Positions 42,337 to 52,400 of a DNA stretch of 64,000 nucleotides are shown in pieces. Source of the DNA: Gerris lacustris (Eukaryota; Arthropoda; Insecta; Hemiptera; Gerridae); assembly GCA_951217055.1 (NCBI GenBank), contig OX578281.1, positions 13,982,447 through 14,046,446 of the forward strand, read 5' to 3'. Within the stretch, counting starts at the first letter, position 1. Every line of letters begins with the position of its first letter. A model generated the notes under the pieces. It saw only the letters and a program-made list of their open reading frames with translations, did no database searches and was not told where the DNA came from. The position numbers were made by a program, and so were the translations under genes.

Positions 42337-42535
42337 TAATGAAGCAGAGTTTAGAGATTGAAATAAACCACGGCTTTTATTCTGTATTACAAAGAACAAT
42401 TTCTTTCTTGAGAATAAAAATTAATAGAATAATTTAGTTTTGACACAAAGTTGACACAAGGGAAAATAAAACAGGTTTACATAAAACAAAACAAAAATAC
42501 TAAACATGCAGTTCAACAAAAATTAATCTCCAACA
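42337..42535 (-). repeat. 3' LTR of the copia element
   Basis: On minus it starts TGTTGGAGATTAATTTTTGT and ends CTTCATTA. It differs from the 5' LTR at GAGAT/GAAGAT near the start and TTGTTC/TTTTTC in the middle. AATAAAAGCCG near its end is a likely polyadenylation signal. Confidence 0.95.
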
Positions 42536-42654
42536 TTCCCCCCTGAACTGCAGTCATTTAGCCCTATGCGTTTTCCCAGGGTCTTCAGTCTGCATGGTGG
42601 CAAAGGTTTTGTCATCATGTCTGCTGCCTGTCTCTCACCAGCTATATGTTCAAG

Positions 42655-45600
42655 TCAAAAAATACCTTCTTCAAATTTTTCACGAATGAAGTGGAACCTG
42701 ACATCAATGTGTTTAGTGAGTTTATGGAAGCTAGGATTTTTCGCTAACTTGATAGCTCCGAGGTTGTCCATCCAAAACGTGGGTATAACCTTTGCATCTG
42801 TAGCAATCTCACTAAGTAGTTGACGGAGCCACACTAACTCTTTAACTGCTTCGCTACCAGCAATATACTCAGCCTCAGTACTAGATGTTGCTGTGCACCT
42901 CTGCTTCCTGCTGAACCAGGTTATAGCTCCTCCAGCAAACATACAAATTCCTCCCGTCAACGATCTTCTTGTCCGTGCGTCTGACGCGTAGTCCTCATCA
43001 CAAAAAGATTCTAGTCCTTCTTGGCTTCCACGGGTGTACTGGATGCCAAGATGTGCAGTTGCTTTAAGATACTGGCACACTCTCTTCACTGCTTGCCAGT
43101 GACGCTCTTCTGGCTTTTCTATATGTTGAGCCAAGAAGTTTACAGCAAAGGCTATATCCGGCCGTGTTGCCACTGCTAGATACATTAGACTACCTATAGC
43201 CTCTCTGTAAGGTGTACTCAAATCCAAAGGCTTGTGCTCTATATCTTCTGACATGAAACCTATTTCCATAGGAATAGATTTTGTATTTGCAGTGTCCAAA
43301 CGAAATCTCTTTAAGACTTTCTGTATGTAGGACTCTTGGTGAATGAAGATTCCTGATTTGGTTTGTTCAATTGTCACTCCAAGATATTGATTTAGTGCAC
43401 CTGATGTCAATTTAAATTCTTTTTTCAGCTCACCTAAAAACTTGAGAATTGTTTCTTCATCTTCAGCTGCTACCAAACCATCATCCACGTATAGTCCTAC
43501 AATAATTTTCTTTGGACTGCTCCGAATAAACAAACATGGATCTGCTGTGCTCTGCTTCAAACCAACCTTATTGAGATATGCTGAAAATCTCCGGTTCCAG
43601 CACCGGGGCGCTTGCTTAAGGCCATACAAGCTTTTCTTCAGTCTACAGCACCGGTTTGTTCCATCTTCATAGCCTTCAGGTTGAACCATGTAGATCTCTT
43701 CCTCTAAGTGGCCATATAAGAATGCCGTCTTGATATCAAATTGTTGAAGTTTGAGATCTTCTTTTGCAGCCACAGATAGAATTGTTCTGATGGTATCGAA
43801 ACGTGCTACAGGTGAAAATGTCTCGTCATAGTCTGTGCCTGCCTTCTGGGAGTAGCCTCGAGCAACTAAACGAGCCTTATATCTGCCAGGCGTCCCATCT
43901 GCATTGGGTTTCACTTTAAAGACCCACTTGCTGGTTATTGCTTTCCTCCCAGGCGGTAGATCTACGAGTTCCCAGGTGTTGTTTTCTTCTAAAGACTCCA
44001 TCTCATCTTCCATTGCAGCCTTCCACTTTCTAGATTCAGAAGACGCCAAGGCTTCTCTCACTGTAGTAGGTTCCAATTCAGCCACTGTAACCCACTCTCC
44101 GTAGAAATCTGGCCTTTTTAATTGACGCCTATCCCTAAGATGGTATCCTACAGTCTGTTCTGAATCAAAACCTAATTCTTGAGAACCTAATACACCTGGA
44201 TTCACTGATGCACTACGGGTATTATCTACTCGATCTTTCCCCCCTGCATCAGAGTCTCCTATAAAATGAGTGTTCCCTCCTGATCTGAACTCTCCTTGCT
44301 CATCAGACGATTTATTCAAAATTCTACCTGTTCCTATCGAGTTCTCAGGAACGTTAGAGGTATTAGCAGGAAAAGGAATTTCAATACTGTCTGTAAATCT
44401 TGATGAAGACTCCTCTATAACTGACTCAGGTTTGAAAACTACATCCCTACTAAGTACTACCCTTTTCTTCTCGGGAACCCAAATCCTAAAGCCATCATAG
44501 TCACAGTACCCTACAAGATAACCCTTTAATGATTTTTTGTCCCATTTCTTCCTACTCTGTTTAGGAACATGCACAAAAACAACAGTACCAAAAATTTTCA
44601 AGTGATTTAATTTTGATGTTTTTCCGGACCAAATCTGAATTGGGGTTTTATCTTTTAAAGGAGTAGGAGCTGATCTATTTAAGATGTAAGCGGCCGTATT
44701 AATTGCTTCTGCCCATAAATACTCTGGCAGATTCTTGGAATGCATCATTGTTCTTGCTGCCTCAACAAGTGTCCTGTTTTCTCTCTCTGCTGCCCCATTC
44801 TGCTCAGGACAGTATGGCATAACTATCCTGTGATGTAAACCAGCCCTAGAGATCACTTGCCTTATTTCACTGTTGTCAAATTCAGTACCACCGTCAGTTA
44901 AAAGTTCTTTCATAACATGCCCTTTTACCTTGACTTCAGACAGAAAGTCAACTAGTTTTGTTTTAACTTCTGATTTTTCTTTTAAGAAATACACTGCCCT
45001 AAATCTAGAAAAATCGTCCTTAAAACAAACAAAGTAACGAGCCCCACCAAGTGATGTTACTGGCATTGGACCGCACACATCTGCATGTACTAAGTCACCA
45101 GGCCTTTCTCCTCTTTGTTGACGTGTACCAAAACTAAGCCGATGTTGTTTGCCGTACACACAGGCCTCACAAAATTCTTTGTCAACTTTTACATTGATTC
45201 CCATATTTTTAAGAAGTGATTTTACGTGTCTTTTATTTTGGTGACCTAATCTCTCATGCCATAACTGTAGTGTGTCGACTGTCCGAGCAATAGCTGCTAC
45301 TTCTGGTATTTCAACTTTCATTCTCATCAGATATAGACCACCACGTCTCTCTGCAGTAGCTACGGCTTTATTTTCTCGAAGTAGTCTACATACATCTTTT
45401 TCCAGACTTGCTGTTACACCTTTATCTACAGCTGATAAAAGGGAAAATAAATTCCTAGCTGCGTCAGGGACATACCAAACATTTTCTAGACACCCTTCAT
45501 CCCAGATGCCATTGGCATACATTTTCACATTAATATTTCCTCTACCTAAAGCCTTCATCCCCTGCCCGTTACCTACAAATATTTCAGGGGGTGAAATAAA

Positions 45601-46563
45601 AGTCTCCCAAGTCGAAAACCAGTCCCTTCTATTAGTTATATGCTGGGTTGCCCCAGAATCTGCGACCCAAAGTTCCCTATCATCTAAGAGCAATGCTTCC
45701 CCACTAATAAAATATGTTCTATTTACCTTATTATTTTTGTTGCCTTCTGCTTTAACCTGAGGACACTGAGAGCGATAATGTCCACCCTGGCACTTAAAGC
45801 AGGTTACAGTGGCTTTCTTGGTCTTCTCACTCTTCACTATAGGTTGACTGTTCTGTTTTCCTGACTTCTGATGGTAGTGTTTGTTATGTGATACCACAAG
45901 CCCTGATGTACTAGCTTCTGTAATACTCGTCTTTCTATCTAGAAACCTCTGTTCTACTGTACATAGCCTTTCACGTAAAACGTTGATAGTCCGATATTCC
46001 TTAGGAACGGACTCCCAGGCATTTACAAACTCCATGTACTCAACTGGTAGAGTATTTAAAACGCGGTTTAAAAATAAGGAATCTGGAAGCTTCACCTTAT
46101 CTTCCTTCCATGTTTCGTCTGTAAGTTCGACCCAGATTTTCTCAAGCTTAGCGATGTGCGCTGCTATGCTATCAACAGGGTTCTTCTCCTTGATTCCGAA
46201 GAAATCATTGAAGAGTCGATCTTGACGTTGTTCGGTCCTTTGTTCGTATATGCCAACTAGTTTGTTCCAGATTTCTTTGGCTGTTGAGCACATATTCACA
46301 AGTTTTCTTACATTTGGTGTAAGAGACGAAACTATAATACTCTGCGCCATATATTCTACCTTTAGGAAAGCCGCATCCTGCTTCTCAAACTCTAGGACAT
46401 CACTTTCTTTTGAGTCTTCAAAAAGTGGTTTTGGTTTTCTTAAGGTTCCTTCTACCGCGGACATTAGCCCGTGAGCCTGTAGATGAATCCTTATCTGGAA
46501 TTTCCAATCCACCCAGTTATTCTGGCCCTCCAATTTATCAATATAAATCTTCTGAGGTTCCAT
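42655..46563 (-). CDS. Copia gag-pol polyprotein
   Basis: This 1302-residue single-frame polyprotein would assemble particles, mature them, reverse-transcribe and integrate the element. In order: a copia-type Gag from MEPQKIYIDKLEGQNNWVDW; a CCHC knuckle at C255, C258, H262 and C267; protease with D302 in ADSGATQHIT; integrase with zinc ligands H436, H441, C465 and C468 and catalytic D495, D557 and E593. The reverse transcriptase has D943 in QFDIKTAFLYG and YVDD at 1025-1028. RNase H has E1230 in SSTEAEY and D1266. The order integrase-then-RT is diagnostic of Ty1/copia. The frame ends at a TGA right after EEGIF. The same frame stays open beyond and keeps the usual ADMMTKPL tail motif, so about 40 C-terminal residues appear to be lost. 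The start is the first ATG, ~110 bp inside the 5' LTR. Confidence 0.97.
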   Translation of the reverse strand: MEPQKIYIDKLEGQNNWVDWKFQIRIHLQAHGLMSAVEGTLRKPKPLFEDSKESDVLEFEKQDAAFLKVEYMAQSIIVSSLTPNVRKLVNMCSTAKEIWNKLVGIYEQRTEQRQDRLFNDFFGIKEKNPVDSIAAHIAKLEKIWVELTDETWKEDKVKLPDSLFLNRVLNTLPVEYMEFVNAWESVPKEYRTINVLRERLCTVEQRFLDRKTSITEASTSGLVVSHNKHYHQKSGKQNSQPIVKSEKTKKATVTCFKCQGGHYRSQCPQVKAEGNKNNKVNRTYFISGEALLLDDRELWVADSGATQHITNRRDWFSTWETFISPPEIFVGNGQGMKALGRGNINVKMYANGIWDEGCLENVWYVPDAARNLFSLLSAVDKGVTASLEKDVCRLLRENKAVATAERRGGLYLMRMKVEIPEVAAIARTVDTLQLWHERLGHQNKRHVKSLLKNMGINVKVDKEFCEACVYGKQHRLSFGTRQQRGERPGDLVHADVCGPMPVTSLGGARYFVCFKDDFSRFRAVYFLKEKSEVKTKLVDFLSEVKVKGHVMKELLTDGGTEFDNSEIRQVISRAGLHHRIVMPYCPEQNGAAERENRTLVEAARTMMHSKNLPEYLWAEAINTAAYILNRSAPTPLKDKTPIQIWSGKTSKLNHLKIFGTVVFVHVPKQSRKKWDKKSLKGYLVGYCDYDGFRIWVPEKKRVVLSRDVVFKPESVIEESSSRFTDSIEIPFPANTSNVPENSIGTGRILNKSSDEQGEFRSGGNTHFIGDSDAGGKDRVDNTRSASVNPGVLGSQELGFDSEQTVGYHLRDRRQLKRPDFYGEWVTVAELEPTTVREALASSESRKWKAAMEDEMESLEENNTWELVDLPPGRKAITSKWVFKVKPNADGTPGRYKARLVARGYSQKAGTDYDETFSPVARFDTIRTILSVAAKEDLKLQQFDIKTAFLYGHLEEEIYMVQPEGYEDGTNRCCRLKKSLYGLKQAPRCWNRRFSAYLNKVGLKQSTADPCLFIRSSPKKIIVGLYVDDGLVAAEDEETILKFLGELKKEFKLTSGALNQYLGVTIEQTKSGIFIHQESYIQKVLKRFRLDTANTKSIPMEIGFMSEDIEHKPLDLSTPYREAIGSLMYLAVATRPDIAFAVNFLAQHIEKPEERHWQAVKRVCQYLKATAHLGIQYTRGSQEGLESFCDEDYASDARTRRSLTGGICMFAGGAITWFSRKQRCTATSSTEAEYIAGSEAVKELVWLRQLLSEIATDAKVIPTFWMDNLGAIKLAKNPSFHKLTKHIDVRFHFIREKFEEGIF

Positions 46564-46640
46564 AACTGATTTTTTTTTCTTTACGAAAATTTAATAAAAA
46601 AAAAATTGAAAACTAAAAAAAAACCTCAAAACTTACTTTC

Positions 46641-46673
46641 AAGCTTCAATCTTCTTGCTTGGGCTCCATAACC
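46641..46673 (-). promoter_or_regulatory. Primer-binding site of the copia element
   Basis: Directly after the 5' LTR the minus strand reads GGTTATGGAGCCCAAGCA. It resembles the complement of the anticodon region of initiator tRNA-Met (GGTTATGGGCCCAGCA), which copia-type elements use as a cleaved half-tRNA primer. Two extra A's interrupt the match. Confidence 0.7.
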
Positions 46674-46872
46674 TAATGAAGCAGAGTTTAGAGATTGAAA
46701 TAAACCACGGCTTTTATTCTGTATTACAAAGAAAAATTTCTTTCTTGAGAATAAAAATTAATAGAATAATTTAGTTTTGACACAAAGTTGACACAAGGGA
46801 AAATAAAACAGGTTTACATAAAACAAAACAAAAATACTAAACATGCAGTTCAACAAAAATTAATCTTCAACA
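46674..46872 (-). repeat. 5' LTR of the copia element
   Basis: 199 bp, starting TGTTGAAGATTAATTTTTGT on minus. It should carry the element promoter. Confidence 0.95.
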
Positions 46873-47033
46873 ATCTTCTACTAACTTGATAATTTAATTC
46901 ATGTTCAATTTTGACATATGTATTAAAAATGGGGGGGAAACAATTAAATAATGGTTTGTAAAAGCATATAATCAATAAAGTACGTTTTAGGATGCGAGAA
47001 AGCTATGTGCCAGACTAATTGGCAGTCAATTCT

Positions 47034-47811
47034 GTACTGAATTCTAATCCTCATAGTAAAGTTACATTTAGGTGGGTCTCGCAAAAATATATTTTAGCCA
47101 GATTGAAAAGGTATGGTTAATGTGTCAGAAGTTTTAAAGTACGCTCGTTTTCTGACAAGTTCATTCAACATGACTGCATTCTTTCTTTAACTAGAAAGAA
47201 GAATAAAAGAAAGATATGTAGGAAGAAAAAGAAGCTTGTATTCTTTTCTTCTTTTCCAAAAGACTGAACTCTATTGGGAGTTAAGGATAATATGGAAGGA
47301 GTGAACAAGTCTGTTTTTTCCACCCTGGATCAAGACATCCATCTTTTTGTCAGGTTTTACGATTTCGTTTTGAAAGACACCTTCGCTTCTACCTTCTTTG
47401 TGATAATTTTTTTTTTTTTTTTTTTGTACCTTTGTCTCCATATTCTGCAGCCAAAAAGCATTTCTGGAGAGTAATATCAGGAAATTGCCCTTTCAAATGA
47501 TGATTTGAGATTATAAAAAATTAGGAAGCCATTTTAAGATATCGGAAGCATTACTAGATATTCAAATATCGTCTCTCCCACGGTAAAGTTACGATTACGG
47601 TTCCTTGGAACATTTTAGTTCAGGAACAAAACCATTTAGTTTTCACCATTTTCACATCAGGCACTCAGTTTAATGCTGTCTATTTAATCATTTTCGAGTT
47701 CTTCCTGAAAACATTAATATTAGAGTGACGATATATTCTAAAATGGACTTATTAAAATCATTTTAATATTTAAATTGATGCAATTCATTAAGAAATAATA
47801 ATAACTTAATT
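47034..47811. other. Non-coding stretch
   Basis: No gene was recognised; the frame at 47274-47474 has no domain and runs into poly-T. Confidence 0.5.
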
Positions 47812-49040
47812 TAGCTTCTGACCTTACAGAAGGAAACGGTGATCCTTTTGAAAAACGAAACTTTTTTATGTTCCCGATTTTAAAATTTTCAAAAATAACA
47901 TTTTGGTTCCATGTCAGTCTGTCGGTCTGACACTCAATTTTTGAGTGTCAACGAATGAAATTTTGATGGCAGGTCGTAATTACCTCATTCTTAGCCCATG
48001 AGTCTCAACCTTCTGCGGTAATTTTTAGGGTCCGTAGGCAAAACCAAGGACCCTTATATTTTCCTGCGTGTGTCTGTCCGTCCGTCCTCTCGAGTACTCT
48101 CACGGCTACACCTTTCGTCCGATCACTTTGAAATTTGGCATGTATGTGTCTTGTACCTACCCACATATTTTAAAAATATAGCGACTTAAAAAAAATATTT
48201 ATCAAAAAAATTAGGGTAAAAAAACTTAAGGGTTAACAATTTTTTATTTTTTTTCGACACCGTAAGGGGTATCATATGAAAGGGTACGTCGAGCTGATTA
48301 CAAAAATATATAATTCTTTGGATATAACTTTGATAGGGCGAGCGTAGGCAAGTTTGAAGTGGGTGTGAAACGTGCCCCCCCCCCCCCCCCCCCCTTCTAT
48401 CTCGCTTATGTGAAGTGCAAAAAATCTGAAAAAATTCCTGAACATTCTTCGACCAAAAGTAAAGATACCACTTTTTTGAAATTTCTAAAAAAATATTATT
48501 TTATTTTTTATTGACAAAATACGTTTTTTTTATAATTATGGTCTTTTCGATGTATTTATATGGTTGTAGTCCGGTTCAGTGGCAAAAAAATACTTTATCA
48601 GTGTGTGTTTTGAGAATATTAAGGGTCTGAATGGTTCAAAGTAAGCTTTTAAGCATTTTTAAAAAAACACTGTTTATATACTTTACAGTTAAACTCTATA
48701 TAGTGTGGCCTACGGACCCTCGCTGTGTGCTAACTAGCACACACTTGACCTGTTTATTTCTCTTCCACATGCGCACATACATACATTTATTTACACCTAT
48801 TATGACTACCTGAAAGTAGTCCGCAGATAGCCAGATAGATTAATTTGAACCGTCTGCGCTCTTTAAATTTTGCTAAATTGATATTTTAATTTATGAAAAA
48901 ATCAAAACAATTTTGGCAAATTTAAAAAATGGGGGGAAAAATTTAATAAATTTGACAAAAATGGGTTGCAATAACATAAAATATTTCAAATATACGAAAT
49001 ATAACGCGAGGAAGCTATGTACTATACTAATTGGCAGACT
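47812..49040 (-). repeat. Family A copy split by a LEP1-like element
   Basis: The left part runs 47812-48025 (ACCTTACAGAAGGAAACGG to AACCTTCTGCGGTAATTT). The right part runs 48753-49040 (TTTATTTCTCTTCCACATGC to TACTATACTAATTGGCAGAC). Together they make one family A copy in minus orientation. Confidence 0.85.
48026..48752 (+). mobile_element. LEP1-like non-autonomous element (possibly Helitron)
   Basis: Starts TAGGGTCCGTAGGCAAAACC, whose GGGTCC...GGACCC can fold, and is followed by a CTGTCCGTCCGTC block and GATCACTTTGAAATTTGGCA. It ends ACGGACCCTCGCTGTGTG, a perfect hairpin TGTGTGCTA-AC-TAGCACACA (48724-48743) and CTTGACCTG. This order closely resembles the LEP1 repeats of Lepidoptera, which start AGGGTTCCGTA and end in a hairpin plus ACTTGGCCGG. 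A run of 20 C lies at 48375-48394. No ORF. The class assignment is from memory of that family. Confidence 0.7.
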
Positions 49041-49725
49041 ATTTAATGATACATTTTTGACCAGTGTTACATGTTTTGACCAAGTATTTGTGAAACTTAT
49101 TCTTATTAAAAATAAAACTCGAGAAGAAATAAAAAAAAAAAAAATGTATTTTATTGTAAGAGTAGTTAAGATCACGGGAATATTGAATATGGATAGTCTA
49201 GCCATTCAATAATAAATATTTTTGTTAATATCGATGTACTAATGAATATTGTTAAAATAAAAAAAATAGAAATAGAATCAGAAAAACACACTAGTTTTAT
49301 GTGGGGACATTAATAAAAGAGGTTCTCAATTTCAGACTTTTTGCCATTCGTCTAAATTTGTTTTGGAAAATACCAAATGCCTTTCCTAAGTACAGTCGGA
49401 CCTCCATAAATGAATTTAATGGCAAAAAAAAAAATCGGTATATAGAAATGTTTTTAAAGAGTAAAAATAAGGGGTCCTGAAAAAGGAAGATATTTTTATC
49501 CCGCATCATTTTCATTGCTTCTCATCTACGTCTTCATATTTACTACCTCAGGGTATTTCTTTAAAGAAATCTTACTTGCGTATTTTTGTAATAGTTAAAT
49601 TATTGAATCACGGTTTTTCAAAATTGTTAACACTGAACACGGAGCTATTTCGCATTTACGGGATACTTCTTTGTTCTTCATTTCTTTATCTACGACTTTG
49701 AAAAGATAAGGTCATTTTTTCTGAA
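49041..49725. other. AT-rich non-coding stretch
   Basis: No gene or recognised repeat. Confidence 0.5.
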
Positions 49726-50188
49726 AGTGATGAATTTCATTCAGACATTTTGAGCGATCAGTAAATTGCGCTGTAAAAAGTTAAGAGCTTTATAAACGTC
49801 CGAAACGAATTCTAAACTGAGACTTAAGAGAATCTCTATACTGTGCAAAGATGATTCCGATTTCACTTAAACTAATGGAGGTTGAAGGCATCGATATCAT
49901 ATTAATAATGATATTTACTATGTTAATAGAGTCTATGGATGAGAGTTTGTTTTGACTAGTGATGAATTTAATTTTGACATTTGTACGGTGCGTAAATTAC
50001 GCTGTAAAATGTCAAGAGCTTTATAAACGTCCGAAACGAATTCTAAACTGAGACTTAAGAGAATCTCTATACTGTGCAAAGATGATTCCGATTTCACTTA
50101 AACTAATGGAGGTTGAAGGCATCGATATCATATTAATAATGATGTTTACTATGTTAATAGAGTCTATGGATGAGAGTTTGTTTTGACT
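49726..50188. repeat. 232-bp tandem duplication
   Basis: 49726-49957 and 49958-50188 are head-to-tail copies. The last ~165 bp of each (from AAGAGCTTTATAAACGTCCG) are nearly identical, with a single difference at GATATTTAC/GATGTTTAC; the first ~60 bp are more diverged. Confidence 0.93.
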
Positions 50189-51917
50189 TAGTTGAAGGAT
50201 TAAAAATAAGAAAATATGAAGCTTAAAAAAAAGCAAATGCGTTAAGATTAGGGTGGCATCAAGACCCACCTTTTAATGAGATAAAAGGTTCTACCCGTAA
50301 TCAGATAAGCCTCTGGACAAAATGGGGCTTACGTATCCAGAATAATCTCGTATGATGCTGTTAAGAGGAAATGCCTAATATTTCCCTGATACCACGAAAC
50401 TGAACTCTATAAAAGTCTTCCATTAGCTTATTAAAGGAAAATTCCTAATACAAATTTGAAAACAACTTTTCTTCGAAATTCATTATATTAGCTATTTAAA
50501 ATTTTGATGATTATTAAGTTCCTAATAAAGTTTTGACCTCCAGGCGGGAGAAGAAGTTAACTTAACTGCCTGGTGTTTAGGGTGTTAAGTGATATTTAAC
50601 TGCCTGGCAGAGCACACTAGGAGTTATGGCATAACTCACTGTAAATTCAGTGTAGCCAACTTAATTCTAAAAAAAGAACTGCGTTTAAACGGATTTTACG
50701 ATGATTTAAGTTTGCAACACGGTTCATTACAAACATGACTCGCAACCAGCTGTTTTTAAATATTTCTTTGTTTTGTTTTAAAACGCTCCGTGTTTTGAGT
50801 AAATGTTCTATTAATTGTGTTGTTTTTAGTTAAATTTTTAGTTAGTTCTTTTTTAAATTTGCTCGTTTTTATTTAAATATAAAGTTACGTAAAATAGATA
50901 TATGTGATGATATAATGATATATGTTTAACGAGTAGAAAAATAATGACAGGAAAGCGCTTAATGTCTGATTTTTTTTTTTTTACATTACTTTCAGTTATT
51001 AGTTGTCATTAATGAAGATAAATCCTCTAATTCCCAATAATTTGTAACATTGATTTTACTATGAAATAAAACGAAAGTACAAAGTAATGAAATTCATATA
51101 ATATAGTAATCGTAGGACGACATAAACATATTGCGTAGGGCAAATATTTAACTAAATCAAAATCACCCAAGCATAGCATATTGTAAACACCACATGGGCG
51201 TTTTTAGACACACACAATTATAATTTTAAGCTTGTATTCTGTTATTAATATATGATAATAGCCAAACTCGCTCTTAATATCGTATTGATTAACATTAATA
51301 CTCTACAAAGTTTTAATATTATGTTGTTGGGCAAGTTTATCATGCTAGGAAAATTACATTAATAATCAATTTTCTCGATGAATATATTTTAATGACATTA
51401 CAACGGGTTACTTTGTGCCCTATAATTGAGTAAATATATTAATATTTCGATAATCCGACCGATTCTAGTTTCATTTTAATATAAATTTAATATTGCATAA
51501 TTGAGTTAAAGGATTTAACTCATTTAAAAAATTACATTGTTAAATAAGGTGAGGCAGAAAATTATTCCAGGAAAGTACGATTCATTAAATTTAATGATTA
51601 GGTAAATTAGGTTTATCTATTCCAATATAAGGTCAATGAAATTATCATAAATTGCGATAAATAAGCCATTGTGAGGTGAATAATAATGAGTCTAAGGAAT
51701 TATTCGAGCAGCTATAACTTAGTACAGGCCAAGCATGGGGATAGTACTACTCTCCTGTTCTTACTAGAACTCATTTCTAATTCGTATATTATTTCAGAAA
51801 GAATATTTAGAAATTCTTAAACTGAAGAAGAACCATTAAAGATTGCGCGTTTCTTAGTCACAATTCACACCAAGCATCTGATTTATAGATAACCGGTATT
51901 CATTCTATTTTATAACT
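50189..51917. other. AT-rich non-coding stretch
   Basis: TTAACTGCCTGG occurs twice (near 50562 and 50597). No gene was recognised. Confidence 0.5.
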
Positions 51918-52400
51918 ATTCTACTCCTGATGCAAATATATTTTTACTTTCACAAAAATTAGATTTTACTAGTAGCTTTACATGTTTGAGCCCAAAAAAG
52001 TGGTTTTCAAAATATCTGTAAAGGTCTGTCATCTGTAGTCTAAGCAGATGCATGAAGCCTAATCTACTGGACTGATTCCAATTTAGCATACCCACGTTGG
52101 GCGCCAATAATTGTTACTATAAAAGAGGTTCAAATAGGCAAATATAAATTCAAATATGTAATAGCACCTGGGATCACAATGATTGAAGCCCGTAAATTTG
52201 CTGATATTTTGAAGTTCTAAGGCGATACACCGACGAACTTGCGCCAACAAGGCTCGTTTTTAGGGTCGGCCCTGTCTATAGGCACTCGAACCGCTACAAT
52301 GTTCAGAAAAATCATACCCCGAGGTGAAATCGAGAAATTAATTTCAACCCTAAATTGTTGGGTGCTTTCCCCTAAATGCCCCTAATAATTTAAAGAAAAA
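51918..52400 (+). repeat. Family F interspersed repeat, copy 2 (diverged)
   Basis: GAGCCCAAAAAAGTGGTTTT, GTCTGTCATCTGTAG and CATACCCCGAGG match the order in 13977-14300. A ~100-bp block of different sequence separates the parts. Confidence 0.6.

Larger units (their letters stand above)
42337..46872 (-). mobile_element. Complete Ty1/copia LTR retrotransposon
   Basis: The element is 4536 bp. It has two 199-bp LTRs, the 5-bp duplication ATCTT on both sides (42332-42336 and 46873-46877), and a primer site GGTTATGGAGCCCAAGCA next to the 5' LTR. It also has a purine tract TTCAGGGGGGAA at the 3' LTR and one long gag-pol frame. The LTRs differ at two positions (~1%), so the insertion is young. It sits inside a family A repeat. 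Confidence 0.97.
41945..47033 (-). repeat. Family A copy split by the copia element
   Basis: The tail hairpin end is at 41945 (TTTTGCTTCCAAGCTTACCG). The interior runs to CTGCGCTACTTATCTT at 42336, then continues at 46873 with CTACTAACTTGATAATTTAA after the repeated ATCTT, and ends with the head CTATGTGCCAGACTAATTGG. It is inverted relative to the copy at 40786-41889, with tails facing each other. Confidence 0.87.

Noticed and set aside
42566..46474. Plus-strand ORFs opposite the copia polyprotein
   Set aside because: Antisense shadows.
48891..49212. Roughly 100-codon frames on both strands
   Set aside because: AT-rich low-complexity sequence within the head of a family A copy; no domain.
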